Shown: positions 32,425-51,760 of the stretch, piece by piece
Layout of the letters: the number at the start of each line of letters is the position of its first letter
Position numbering within the stretch: the first letter of the stretch is position 1
The notes under the pieces: model-generated
What the model was told of the DNA's origin: nothing
The model's database searches: none
Seen by the model: only the letters and a program-made list of their open reading frames with translations
From: Reticulitermes speratus
Taxonomy: Eukaryota > Arthropoda > Insecta > Blattodea > Rhinotermitidae
NCBI GenBank assembly: GCA_021186555.1
Contig: JAJKFL010000003.1
Location: 44,613,908 to 44,677,907 of the forward strand
Reading direction: 5' to 3'
Length of the DNA stretch: 64,000 nucleotides
Position numbers and translations under genes: made by a program

Positions 32425-32457
32425 ATCCCCCCCCCCCCAAAAAAAAAGGGGGGGGGG
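32425..32457. repeat. Homopolymer block C-A-G (C11 A9 G10-like)
   Basis: A run of about 12 C, then about 9 A, then about 10 G. The C and G runs can pair with each other. Lengths are likely unreliable in the assembly. Confidence 0.8.
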
Positions 32458-32721
32458 CACAAGTTCTTACATTTCATATCTTGGTAATGGACACTTTATC
32501 AATGTAAGACAGAAAAGCTCAAGTTTTGTTAAGTGATAAGGGTACCCAAGTGGGAAAGTTCAATAAAAAAATGTTTCATACATAAAGATTAATACTTAAC
32601 CACATAATCTTTATTTACCACTTGGACTTGAACCAATATAAAGCATTTTTCAATAAATTCTGTGATTAATACAAAATATTTAAATTTTACAAATGTTATT
32701 TACATATTTACCACCTTTAAA

Positions 32722-32975
32722 GCTAAAGTTGTCCCTATGCTTAATTAAGCACCATACCAAGAAGGCATAGGGGCACTGGAGGTGTAGCTTCATGAATTAT
32801 TATTAACCTTGGCACTAGATGGAGGAGAGTTGTCAGCTTCACATCCCAGCCACTTTACCCTTAGTACCCACTGAATAAGAGGCTGGGTGCAATCTAGACA
32901 CTGTGGAGAACAGAAAAAGCTCATACCCCTGCCAGGAATTGAACCATAATTTCTCAGTTGTCCAGCCCACAGCCT
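32722..32975 (-). repeat. tRNA-derived SINE copy, diverged
   Basis: It covers almost the whole family length: tail AGCTAAAGTTGTCCC, 'GGCACTAGATGGAGGAGAGT', 'CCAGCCACTTTACCC', 'AATAAGAGGCTGGGTGCAAT', 'CCCCTGCCAGGAATTGAACC' (B-box area) and 'CAGCCCACAGCCTAGTC'. Confidence 0.8.
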
Positions 32976-34117
32976 AGTCTCAGTACCAGTGGAGGAGCTA
33001 TCTCATACCATCTTCATACAAACCATCCCATTAATCATGTCCCTAAACATGGGAGCTGTCATGGGGGCTCACATATATGCTGCCAGGAGGAGATGGGCAT
33101 GGAGAGGTAAACAGGCTGGTACAAAAAAAATAGATATGCTGTTGTACCCATTACAACTTCATGCAACCAGTGTATTTAGTTCAGAGTAGAAGAATTTCCT
33201 ATCAAATTTTCAATAGGCTTTACTGATAAAAGGCACATTTTCCATAACACTGTTGTGGACTCAGTAACAACACATAAACTTCTTCACACATTACACTGAT
33301 TTTGGAAATTTAATCTGTTTGTCTGACAAGAACATGTAACTCTCGCATGGTACCTCTTTCACCTCTAAAACACACTGTGTAAAAAGAAAATATAAAAAAT
33401 ATGACCAAATGAATAGCTTAGAATTTATCATGAGCACTGATACAAAATGATCAATATGGTACACATACCAAACAGAAGAACAAATCTTCCTATATTAATT
33501 GTTGTTAAACACAACACATTTATTCCAAAATCACAGTGTGAGGGAAATCTAATGTAGGTCAGTGTATGCTACACAGCATGCCCTGACAGCTTTCACCAAA
33601 AAAAGATCATGATGCCATGCAGTCTGGCAGATAGTTACTACCTTCTCCTCCTGTGATGATGGAGGCAGCAGGCTCCTTTCAAACATTGGTATCTATCTAC
33701 CAGATTACATGGTATCACATCCCACAAGACCATTATTTAATACTTATTCAGCATAGTGAAAACCTCATACCTCAACTGTAAATGTACTCAAATGTGGCTA
33801 CTGCATTATTGTTTTCTGTTTTGCTTGTAAGTCAGAAGCAGGGGAAGGAAGATTCAGAATTAATGTGATGGGTCATTTCATACCGGGAGAGATGATGCTA
33901 TTGCAATATAACATAGTTTGTCACCTAAACAATCAATATGATTACAAGCTGTAATCTCAGAACTGTATCAATAACAGAACTGTTACATTTCAATACTGGT
34001 AATTTTGAATATCAAGATCTGCAGGGTACATCAAGGTATCCATAGAGGTGAGTGTGGAAACTGATTGGATGAAGACAGTAGCTCTTTCTTGTACAGCAAA
34101 ATGCATGTCAGGCAGTC

Positions 34118-43004
<8,887 letters not shown>

Positions 43005-43778
43005 CTCGAACTGCATACACTGTTACGAGGAAATACAGAATGTTTTTACAAGGCCGCGCTATCTTACGCAAGCAATTATACTAGCCATGCAGAAGAACTC
43101 TCATTGGCTATTTACTAAATGTTTACTTTCTTGCTTAGAAGTATCTGCATTATACAGTGTTCAATTAAATTGCACACACTTATATAACATTTTCTCTTTC
43201 AGCAAACGGTATGGAAACAACTTCAATAACATATACTAAGCATCAACTGTTTTAAATAGTTCACTTTAACTGGGTCTTAAAACACTGCATGTGCCCGTAA
43301 AGTAAAAACATCACCATTCCAAGCAAATGAAGCCAAATACGTTTTGAAAGGCCACACCCCAAGCAAAACAGAACTACCTTTTGGTTTAAATACACATATT
43401 ATTTCGTATTATAGCTATGACAGCATCAACAGCAAAGTAATACGAGTAATGTTGAATGAGGCAGATGTTAAGCCGCATTTGCTAACCAAAAATTTCCGTT
43501 CAACCTACCACGCCCAACTACACTTCATCCATGGTCTCTTAAATTCCGTCATCCAAGGCAACAAGTGGTGTGTCGTGCAAGTGGCGTCCAATATAAGCTA
43601 TCACGATGAAATTACTTGACCTTCCTATCTAGATGTAGATGTCAACGCTGTTTAGTACCTTCGGCTTATGATTGAGTGAAAATAATGTATGCAATAAAGC
43701 AACATAGAAAGAAAGGAAACGTGTACTTCAATTTCGCGACACACATTCTCCAAATGCGCGACTTTTGATATTACTTAC

Positions 43779-43793
43779 ATCCTCGGCTTTCAT
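43779..43793 (-). CDS. SQOR: Possible alternative 5' exon of SQOR (MKAED)
   Basis: ATG AAA GCC GAG GAT followed by the strong donor GTAAGT. Joined to the acceptor at 43010 it stays in frame and would give MKAEDFE before MSCWK. An acidic extension ahead of the presequence would be unusual. It may instead be a 5' UTR exon, or not an exon at all. Confidence 0.35.
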
Positions 43794-44057
43794 GTTCATT
43801 TATTGCTGAAGCAAATGTTGCAGAGGGGCAATGAAGTATGATTTCTTGCCCGTCTTTAAATTTGTAACCTTATTTGTATGAATCTTGTATACAATATCGC
43901 TTTGAAATAGGGCGAACTCCTTTACTGTGAAGGATAGTATTGACTGCTACAAGGTTTTGTTGTATTTATTATTATTATTATTATCATTGTATTATATTAC
44001 ATTGTTCATACAACATAATATTGAAATGTTACAATCTTTACACGAATACTATACAGG

Positions 44058-44150
44058 TAGCCCTCCATTTACGCCGGGGATGCGTTCCTGGACGAACCGG
44101 CGTAATCGGAATCGGCGTAAATTGAAACGATTTTATGATGTAAATCAATG
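44058..44150 (+). repeat. Tigger/pogo-like terminal segment
   Basis: TACAGGTAGCCCTCCATTTA followed by 'CGCCGGGGATGCGTTCCTGG' resembles the ends of pogo/Tigger elements. A TA precedes it. A second end reading inverted TACAGTAATCTCTGCAATTA occurs near 45292, but the two do not clearly match. Confidence 0.4.
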
Positions 44151-44904
44151 GGATGTCAATGACATGCATTCCCGGCACCCAAACATTGATGAGTAATATA
44201 ATGGCATTGCATTTAAAGCTCTGAAATGACGTAAATATAATAAAGGGAATTTAAAATATATATTTTGTACACTTACAACCGGCAATGGCGTAATGAAGCA
44301 GCGTTAGTTCTCTTACGAAGTCCCTGGTTGAGTATCGTCACGTTCTTTAAAGAAAGTATGCAGGGTGGACTGTCATGATTTCTTCTACCTTTCTATCAAA
44401 ATTTCATGATAAGGACTCATGGATGCCATAACGCTCCTCTTCGCTGTAGCACTCTGCTCGCAGTCGTGGTCAATCTCGCAGAGCTCATCATCATCATCTT
44501 CATTACATTCAATAAATCCTCTAGCAGGTTAAAAGAAACTGCAGGATGTAGAAATATACCAATACAAATGAACAAACAGAATACACAAACACATTAACAA
44601 AAAACAAATACAACAAGCAAGACACATCACCAACACCATATGTGCAAGTGAAATTACATCACGTTCACTGATTCAAGGCAACAGATCAAGCCTAAATCTA
44701 GTTTAGTCAAAATTATAAAATTTGGAATCTTACTAAGCCTAACTGTACAACCATACACATATAATAAAACAATCTGTAGATATAAATATTTGCATAATAT
44801 ACATGTATAAACAATACAATACATAGCAAAAGTTGGATAATAATTGCTAACATACATATGAATAACAAACATTAAAAAACAAATACAGTCATTCAGAACA
44901 TTAC

Positions 44905-45240
44905 CTGAGCTCAGGTTGAGAACCTATTCACAATTAAAATATTCTTCAACAGTATAAAATGATTTAGAATGAAGAAAAAAGTACTTAAGGCTGTTTGAAA
45001 CTGTCTGTTATTGTGGGCTAACTGTTTTATACTTAGTGGCAAACCATTAAACAGCTTGACACCAGAATAGTAGGGCCCTTTTTGATAAAACACCAAATTT
45101 GTGAGTTTATCTATGTCTGAGACAATGTGCTGAAAATCGCTTGTCTTCATTTCATGTAGAGGAAGTTCTGCTTCCTCTCTTCCCTCCTCTTCCTTTTGGC
45201 CAAGTTTAAATTTTACAAGCAGCTTTTACAGATTAATCAA
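44905..45240 (-). mobile_element. Jockey/CR1-like LINE fragment, C-terminal end
   Basis: The minus frame reads LTNLVFYQKGPYYSGVKLFN, then GLPLSIKQLAHNNRQFQTAL, matching the 'FQKGVYYxGIKIFNxLPxxIKxL..FKxAL' tail of jockey/CR1-type RT proteins. It stops near 44911. 5'-truncated. Confidence 0.7.
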
Positions 45241-45407
45241 TCTCATTAGAGCAAATTTGCGTTAACGAAACACGTAATTGCAGAGATTACTGTATTTATA
45301 ATTTTTATTCAAAATCAGTGATGTAAGAATTACAATTTAGTATAAGAAGCAGTACAAGAAAAAGTGTAAAACGTTATAAATAATAGTAAAATATACTTTT
45401 TCCACTT

Positions 45408-46442
45408 TTGATGTCCTGGTTTCAAAATTGGCACAAATCGAGCCTGTATTTAATGTGTCATTTCTTAACACCAATTATTTGCAGCAGCTGCTGGGGTATG
45501 ATGAAACATGGAGTCCCCCAAGGGTCCATTCTAGGGCCCTTATTGTTCATAATTTATATCAATGACCTTCCACTGAGAATAAATTCCTTGTCAGAAACAA
45601 TATTATTTGCTGATGACACTAGTGTCATAATCTCTAACAGAAATTTTGAAGATTTTTGTACGATATCAAACTCAGTTCTCTCCAGTATGATTGAATGGTT
45701 CTCAGCAAACAAGCTAGTCCTAAATATAGAGAAAACAAATATAATGAAATTTGTAACAAATAATTCACCACAATGTTCATTGACTATTGGTTATAAAGAT
45801 ATATACATAGAAGAAAAACTAAATTCAAAATTTCTTGGCTTACATCTTGATAACCACCTAAATTGGAAAGGTCATATTGATCAAATGATACCTAAATTAA
45901 GTGCAGCATGTTATGCAGTTCGGTCAATGTTCCACATCAGCAACATTAACACTCTCAAGTCAATTTATTTCGCATATTTTCACTCTATTGTACAATATGG
46001 AATAATTTTTGGGGGAAATTCGTCCAACAGCAGGAAGATATTTACATTACAAAAGAAAATCATCAGAATTATGGTTGGTGCACATCCTAGAACTTCATGC
46101 AGAAGTCTATTTAAAAAACTGGAGATTTTGCCTGTTCCATGCCAATATATATTTTCATTAATGAACTTCCTCGTTGATAATCAAGAAAACTTTCAAACAA
46201 ATTCATCAATACACAGTATTAATACAAGGAATAAGCACCATCTTCATAGACCAATTGCCAACCTATCATGCTTTCAGAAAAGTACATTCTATTCTAGTAT
46301 CAGGATCTTCAATAGCTTACCGTGTAATATAAAAAATCTTAAGAATGAAAAGGCACAATTTAAAGCAGCACTAAGAAGATACTTAAATGCACACTCCTTT
46401 TACTCTGTAGATGAATTTTTTATGAGTACTGTTAACCTATAA
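45408..46442 (+). CDS. Reverse transcriptase C-terminal half, jockey/CR1-like LINE (5'-truncated)
   Basis: A 344-codon open frame. RT blocks are visible: GVPQGSILGPLLFIIYINDL (about 35-54), the catalytic FADDTS (67-72), NKLVLNIEKTNIMKF, and KFLGLHLDNHLNWKGHI. The C-terminal region ends IFNSLPCNIKNL.. FKAALRRYLNAHSFY. Endonuclease and N-terminal RT blocks are absent, so it is a typical 5'-truncated insertion and cannot move. The first about 30 codons before HGVPQG have no clear match. The frame is otherwise open, suggesting moderate age. A short 3' UTR runs to about 46580. Confidence 0.88.
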   Translation: MMSWFQNWHKSSLYLMCHFLTPIICSSCWGMMKHGVPQGSILGPLLFIIYINDLPLRINSLSETILFADDTSVIISNRNFEDFCTISNSVLSSMIEWFSANKLVLNIEKTNIMKFVTNNSPQCSLTIGYKDIYIEEKLNSKFLGLHLDNHLNWKGHIDQMIPKLSAACYAVRSMFHISNINTLKSIYFAYFHSIVQYGIIFGGNSSNSRKIFTLQKKIIRIMVGAHPRTSCRSLFKKLEILPVPCQYIFSLMNFLVDNQENFQTNSSIHSINTRNKHHLHRPIANLSCFQKSTFYSSIRIFNSLPCNIKNLKNEKAQFKAALRRYLNAHSFYSVDEFFMSTVNL

Positions 46443-46869
46443 TACTGACGTCTAAGACTGCACATAGAATGTTTAAAGCATTTTGCAATGTACATTTTGT
46501 ATGATTTTGTATGTTATGACTTATTCCACATCCTCTTGTCTTGTGACAAAATTATGGATCCATGGAATGTATACATGATATGTATGTAGTACTGCACCAA
46601 ACATAGGACAACTTGTGTGGCTAGGTTTTTTTGGCACCCAGGGCAAGCTATCACAATGGCTGCCTCTAACATAAATTTTGAATTTTAAAAATATCACAAT
46701 CATTTATTTAATTTGCTTTTACTTGGCTCAATAATTTAAAATTTGTTGAGTGCATAAAATCAAAATATTTCATTTAAAATATTAATTTTGTCACCCAGTG
46801 TGGCTGCACCACTCATTCCCCCCACCCAGCAATGCCACTGCATAGGATTAAATGTGACAAGAGAAGGGC

Positions 46870-47200
46870 CAGCAAACATTTACCATCTCTGCATTATCAG
46901 AAAAGCCACTGAAGTAGTCAAAAACCCCGAATTTCAACCATGATGGCAGCCACAAACTAAGCAGACTAGCCTCATCTCTTTTCCTTCAAATTTTCTAATC
47001 ACAGTGCCCCTTCCCAATGAACAGCACCAAGTACCACACCCCCGTCCTAAAACCGCTGTAAGACATGGATCCTTCATATTTGATAGCACCACATTTGATA
47101 TCCTTTCTTCAGCTACAAGATCTCATATAGGGCAGCACCTTGCTTCCGTATCTTCGCCTTCTAAAGAGCATCACTGTCCTATTTGCTAAGACAGCATGAT
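46870..47200 (+). pseudogene. Possible Penelope-like or other RT-element remnant
   Basis: The plus strand reads IIRKATEVVKNPEFNHDGSH and then KLSRL before stops. This resembles the 'EAxEIxKxPxNFNRDxG..LS..W' block that follows RT in Penelope-like elements. Frames are broken throughout. Weak assignment. Confidence 0.3.
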
Positions 47201-47535
47201 GCATCCAAAGAACCCAGGCCAGTTCAACCCATCCCAGTCATTTCATAGAGGAGTGCTATTGTTTATATAAATAAGACCCTACAAACATGTTGGAATATAT
47301 GACAGTGATAACCTGCCTAAACCTCGCCTCTGGTATCCCTACTTTGTCGTAGTGGCGAGGCTTGCGTGGTCAAATGATCCTGAGAGCTATGCCAGCGGTA
47401 GCGTAGCTACCGGTAGGGCCTCCCAAGCCGGACAGGTCGAAGGTGATGATCCAGACTAAACGGGATACCCTGGTCCTCCAGGTTGGGGGTTGGGCGAGGG
47501 GTTGACGGCCCATCACCGTAAAAACTAATCAAGTT

Positions 47536-48774
47536 ATGAAACTTCAACGGAAAGAAGCCGGATTGATCTACGGAAACGAATATGGCATGGAAAAGGATAA
47601 CGATAATGGACGAATGAAAGAGGGGAGAAAGAAAAGAAATACAAGACGGAAGACAGATATATACATTGGAACATGGAATGTACGATCGCTGTATCGCCCG
47701 GGAGCTTTAAAGATGTTGCTGGACCAAACAATGAATTTGAAACCGAGCATCATAGCTTTGCAAGAAATACGGTGGACTGGGAGAGGAACCTTAGAGAAGC
47801 GGGAAGCAAATATATTCTATAGCTGCAGTGAGGAAAGACATGAATTTGGTACAGGATTTGTAGTACATAGACAACTTAAGCATTTGGTGATTGGGTTTAC
47901 ACCAATAAGTCCAAGACTATCAATACTGAGGATCAAGGGGAAATTTTCCAACTACAGTATAATTAACGTCCATGCGCCAACAGAGGAATTGGAGGATGAG
48001 GAAAAGGGACAATTCTACGAACTCCTCGAAAGAGCATACGACAACTGCCCAGGACACGACATTAAAATAATAGCTGGCGATCTAAATGCCCAGGTGGGAA
48101 CAGAGCAAATATTCAGACCAACAATTGGTCCCCACAGCAAACATACCATTAGCAATGATAATGGAATCAGACTTATACTATTTGCAACATCTCGAAATAT
48201 GATTGTGGGGTCCACATTGTTCCCACATAGAGAAATTCATAAAGGAACATGGAAATCGCCAGATGGGAAAACTGTGAATCAAATTGACCATGTACTGATA
48301 GACGTCAGACATAAGTCAGATCTCCTTGATGTGAGAAGCCTCAGGGGACCTAACATAGACTCAGACCATTATTTGGTATGGGCTCGAGTCAGGGCAAGGA
48401 TTTCCAATGCTTCAAAAGGAATTAGAACTAATAATCAGAAATACAATACAGCAGCTCTAGAATCAGCTGAAGTTAGAGAGCGATACCAGGAAAGACTAAC
48501 AGAAATCCTTGAAGAGGTTGAGGGATGCAATAACATCGAAGGAATATGGGAAGCGATAAAGACAGCGGTTGAAAGTGCAGCAAATGAAGTAGTGGGAAAG
48601 GAAAAAAGACGAGAAAGATCTCAATGGTTCGACGCTGAGTGTGAGGCAGTAACTGAAGAAAAGAATAAAGCTTATAGAAGGACACTACAAGGAAACTGCA
48701 CGAGAAGAATGAAGGAAACCTATAAAGAAAAGAGGAGAATTGAAAAGAGGATACATCGAAGAAAGAATGGGTGA
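47536..48774 (+). CDS. LINE endonuclease domain (APE-type) and linker
   Basis: A 412-codon frame. After a basic N-terminus it has the exonuclease/endonuclease/phosphatase fold motifs: TWNVRSLY, LQEIRWTG (catalytic Glu), INVHAPT, IIAGDLNAQVG (Asp/Asn), VNQIDHVLID and DSDHYLVWA (Asp-His). This nuclease nicks the target for reverse transcription. Similar products are often misnamed 'craniofacial development protein 2-like'. The frame ends at 48774, where it should continue into RT; an indel near 48740-48770 shifts it (RIHRRKNG-stop against the expected KKEWVKANAEQM). Confidence 0.9.
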   Translation: MKLQRKEAGLIYGNEYGMEKDNDNGRMKEGRKKRNTRRKTDIYIGTWNVRSLYRPGALKMLLDQTMNLKPSIIALQEIRWTGRGTLEKREANIFYSCSEERHEFGTGFVVHRQLKHLVIGFTPISPRLSILRIKGKFSNYSIINVHAPTEELEDEEKGQFYELLERAYDNCPGHDIKIIAGDLNAQVGTEQIFRPTIGPHSKHTISNDNGIRLILFATSRNMIVGSTLFPHREIHKGTWKSPDGKTVNQIDHVLIDVRHKSDLLDVRSLRGPNIDSDHYLVWARVRARISNASKGIRTNNQKYNTAALESAEVRERYQERLTEILEEVEGCNNIEGIWEAIKTAVESAANEVVGKEKRRERSQWFDAECEAVTEEKNKAYRRTLQGNCTRRMKETYKEKRRIEKRIHRRKNG

Positions 48775-50033
48775 AAGCAAATGCTGAACAAATGGAGTTA
48801 CTAAGGAGCCAGAATGAAGCAAGAAAATTCTTTAAAGTAGTAAATGATGCTCAGAAGCCCTTTAGTTGTAAAAATAGGCTGATTAAGGATGAAACCGGGA
48901 GAATTATCAGTGGAGAGAAAGGGATCTGCGAAAGATGGCGTAGATATTTTAATGATCTTCTCAACCCCAGAGTGGTACCGAGAGGCTCCATAGATGTAGA
49001 ACAACAGGAAGATGAATCAAATGAGAATCTGGAACCTCCAAAGGTCGAAGAAGTAAGAATCGCCATGAAGAAATTAAAGAACAATAAGGCGCCTGGAACG
49101 GATATCCCAGCGGTAATGCTAAAGCAAGGTGGCAATCATTCGGAACAGTTTCTCCTAAAAATAGTAACTTCAGTCTGGGAAGAGGAGAAAATGCCACAGC
49201 AATGGAAAGAAGGAATTATATGCCCCCTTTATAAGAAAGGAGATCAAATGGAGTGCGGAAACTATCGAGGAATAACACTCTTAAATTTGGGATACAAGGT
49301 TTTCTCTAACGTGTTGTTCGAACGCCTCCTTCCGATTGTTCAGAGAGAGATGGGCTCATACCAATGTGGCTTTCTCCCAGGGAAGTCAACCATAGATCAA
49401 ATTTTCACCCTGAGGCAAATCTTGGAGAAAACAACTGAATTTGGGATTGGTACGCATCACCTATTTATAGATTATAAAGCTGCATATGATAGTATAAATA
49501 GGGAACGACTATACCATGCTCTAAGAGAACTGGGAACCCCCACAAAATTAGTGAGGCTAGCAAAAATGACAATGAGTGAGGTAACAAGTAGCATAAGGGT
49601 TGGAGGGATGCTGTCGGAGCCACTGAACATTCAAAATGGTGTACGACAAGGAGACGCGCTGGCGTGTCTCCTATTTAATGTCGTCCTAGAAAAGGTGGTA
49701 AGGGAAACAAACCTGTTGAGCAGGGGGACAATTTTTTACAAATCAGTGCAAATACTAGCATATGCCGACGATATAGATATAGTGGCAAGATCCCGAAGGG
49801 CGATGGAAGAGTCATTTATTGCCTTAGAACAGGCTAGCAGAAACATGGGATTGAGCATAAACCAGTCGAAGACTAAATACATGGCTTCAGGGAAAGCATG
49901 TAAGGAGAATATGCCACCCTCGATAACCGTGGGCGATTATACATTTGAGAGAGTTGAACAGTTTAAATATCTTGGATCAACAGTGACATACTCAAATGAT
50001 ACATCTTATGAAATCAAACAGAGGTTCTTATGA
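48771..50033 (+). CDS. LINE reverse transcriptase domain
   Basis: A 420-codon frame continuing the endonuclease in another phase. RT blocks: NNKAPGTDIPAVMLKQGG, PLYKKGDQMECGNYRGITLL, QCGFLPGKSTIDQIFTLRQI, LFIDYKAAYDSI (Asp), NGVRQGDALACLLFNVVLE, YADDIDIVARS (catalytic Asp pair), and FKYLGSTV. These fit the RTE-like group. The frame is lost at about 50026 because of a 22-bp tandem repeat. Confidence 0.9.
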   Translation: MKANAEQMELLRSQNEARKFFKVVNDAQKPFSCKNRLIKDETGRIISGEKGICERWRRYFNDLLNPRVVPRGSIDVEQQEDESNENLEPPKVEEVRIAMKKLKNNKAPGTDIPAVMLKQGGNHSEQFLLKIVTSVWEEEKMPQQWKEGIICPLYKKGDQMECGNYRGITLLNLGYKVFSNVLFERLLPIVQREMGSYQCGFLPGKSTIDQIFTLRQILEKTTEFGIGTHHLFIDYKAAYDSINRERLYHALRELGTPTKLVRLAKMTMSEVTSSIRVGGMLSEPLNIQNGVRQGDALACLLFNVVLEKVVRETNLLSRGTIFYKSVQILAYADDIDIVARSRRAMEESFIALEQASRNMGLSINQSKTKYMASGKACKENMPPSITVGDYTFERVEQFKYLGSTVTYSNDTSYEIKQRFL

Positions 50034-50577
50034 AATCAAACAGAGGTTAATGGCAGCCAATAGAGCCTACTTCGCACTAACAAAACTACTTTCCTCAAGG
50101 TTTCTATCTCGTATCACCAAGTTCATTATTTATAAAACACTTATAAGACCGGTGCTCACATACGCTTCAGAGACGTGGCCACTAACAGTAAGAGATATTG
50201 GAATGTTGGATACCTTCGAGAGGAAGGTACTTCGTAGAATAATAGGCCCAATCTGTAAAGGAGGAAGATGGAGAAGGAGGTACAATAACGAGCTGTACTC
50301 CATTTATAAAGATCCACCCATCAGAAGAATAGTAAAATCACTAAGACTGAGATGGGCAGGACATGTGGCATGGATGGACGATACAGAGATACCTAAAAAG
50401 ATATTAAGCGGAAACCCTGGAGGACAAAGAGGGCGTGGTCGACCGAGAACCAAGTGGTTGGATGGAGTTGAGGAAGATCTATGGAAAATGGGATACAGGA
50501 ATTGGAAAGTACTGGCACAGAATCGAGACAACTGGCAGAAAATCGTTGAAGAGGCCAAGGTTCACAACGGACTGTAG
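49996..50577 (+). CDS. LINE RT C-terminal region
   Basis: Out of frame with the preceding segment. It reads LMAANRAYFALTKLL, then TYASETWPLT, ERKVLRRIIGP, SLRLRWAGHVAWMDD, GRGRPRTKWLDGVEEDL, and ends at 50577. This is the usual tail of such LINEs. Confidence 0.88.
   Translation: MIHLMKSNRGSYEIKQRLMAANRAYFALTKLLSSRFLSRITKFIIYKTLIRPVLTYASETWPLTVRDIGMLDTFERKVLRRIIGPICKGGRWRRRYNNELYSIYKDPPIRRIVKSLRLRWAGHVAWMDDTEIPKKILSGNPGGQRGRGRPRTKWLDGVEEDLWKMGYRNWKVLAQNRDNWQKIVEEAKVHNGL
50005..50048 (+). repeat. 22-bp tandem duplication breaking the LINE RT frame
   Basis: Two exact, adjacent copies of a 22-bp unit (CTTATGAAATCAAACAGAGG plus TT). Since 22 is not a multiple of 3, the duplication alone accounts for the shift between the frames ending at 50033 and starting at 49996. 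Confidence 0.95.
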
Positions 50578-51261
50578 AGCCACAAAAGAAGAACCTGCCT
50601 AAAAGTACTTGTACCAGCAGAGAAAGGAATAAAGTAATCTTGGGGCCAAAATAACTTCATAATGAGTTAATGTTAAACAGCTTCAAGCATAACAATGAAG
50701 TTTTCAAGTTCTTTAAAAGTGAATGAAAATTGAGAAGGTTGAGAGACATGTCTTGTACACTTGGCAGTGTCTTCACTGTCAAGACTGCCTACTGGATGAG
50801 CAAAACGAAACATACTACACAAAAATGGCAGTTCTAATTACAACAGGCAAAGGAAGACAGATTCACTTTTATTTTATGGGTCCTTATATCTGTCCCACTA
50901 ACCATGCAGGTAACCAGAAAGAATCAAGCTATTGCCCCCTGAATTCACAACAGACACATATCACATAAACTATAATTTACATTTTGTCACATATATACTG
51001 AGCATGTTCCTTCATTAGTAACATACACATTTTATGAACTGAAGTTCTTCCACACATGTTTCAAAATACCTACAAATAAGCTGTGACTTTCTGCCTCCAG
51101 CGTATTAACTTTGCTGTTCATAACCATTGTCTCAACTAATTTCTTTGAATAGCTTCTGTGGTGATTGTCATCAGACAACCTAAATATAAACCAATAAATA
51201 GTTTGCCATATTCATAATTTGTATGACAAACATACAACAGTTGTTATAGTTTACTTGTGAC

Positions 51262-51282
51262 TATATATATATATATATATAT
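51262..51282. repeat. (TA)n microsatellite
   Basis: About ten TA units in the region 3' of ATF-2. Confidence 0.9.
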
Positions 51283-51639
51283 TTCTGCATACTACAGTCA
51301 TCCAAGATGACAAACATCTCCAAATCAATCAGTGTAAATACCTTCAAGAACTTTACTGCTGTAATGCCTACAATGGGGCATAAGTAAATAAATAAAACCA
51401 GAACATTCCACTTTCAACATATCTTTTTATTTTACAAAACTTATCACTACTGACAAAACCACAGTTTTCTAATACTTTTGATTGCATCTTTACTTCTGCA
51501 ACAATACTTTAAATTAGGTGGGAGTATACTGTCATACAGAATAAAAAAGAAAGGTACAAGATCATTCAAACAATCCACTCTGTGATACCACTGTACTTAT
51601 AGAAAAAATAATGAGCATAAATTTGGGAAATATGTATTA

Positions 51640-51760
51640 ACAAATTGTATTGTATTGTATTTTGTTTGCGTTCGTTGATCCATCATCAGTACAAAACCAC
51701 AAGATATAGAACTTGTCAATACATCATGCTAAATATGACATAGATAATCATCAAACAAAA
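51640..51760 (-). repeat. Possible LINE 3' tail, (ATACA)n
   Basis: TTGTATTGTATTGTATTTTG next to a sequence reading, on minus, 'TACTGATGATGGATCAACGA' looks like a LINE 3' UTR with a pentanucleotide tail. No coding part is seen. Confidence 0.35.

Larger units (their letters stand above)
28709..34117. other. Intergenic region between COPZ (5' end) and SQOR (3' end)
   Basis: No conserved exon was recognised in these 5.4 kb. The COPZ promoter and 5' UTR must lie just above 28708. The sequence from 28990 to 29470 is less AT-rich than its surroundings and may contain it, but no defined core element is clear. Further up are an 'FEVLTAVV'-type repeat (29700-29975), SINE and LINE ends (30740-31330), a minisatellite (31735-31895), another SINE (32722-32975) and a partial hairpin-family arm (about 33650-33760). 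The 193-codon minus frame 31182-30601 is a chance fusion of the LINE and SINE pieces. Confidence 0.55.
47322..50591 (+). mobile_element. RTE-like LINE with 12-bp target-site duplication (dead copy)
   Basis: AACCTGCCTAAA occurs at 47310-47321 and again at 50592-50603, flanking the element. Inside: a GC-richer 5' UTR (47322-47535, with GGGGGTTGGGCGAGGGGTTG), an endonuclease frame (47536-48774), an RT frame (48771-50033) and an RT C-terminal frame (49996-50577) with a very short 3' end. The three frames are one protein broken by two frameshifts, the second caused by a 22-bp tandem duplication at 50005-50048. The near-complete length and exact target duplication suggest a relatively recent insertion. 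Confidence 0.9.
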
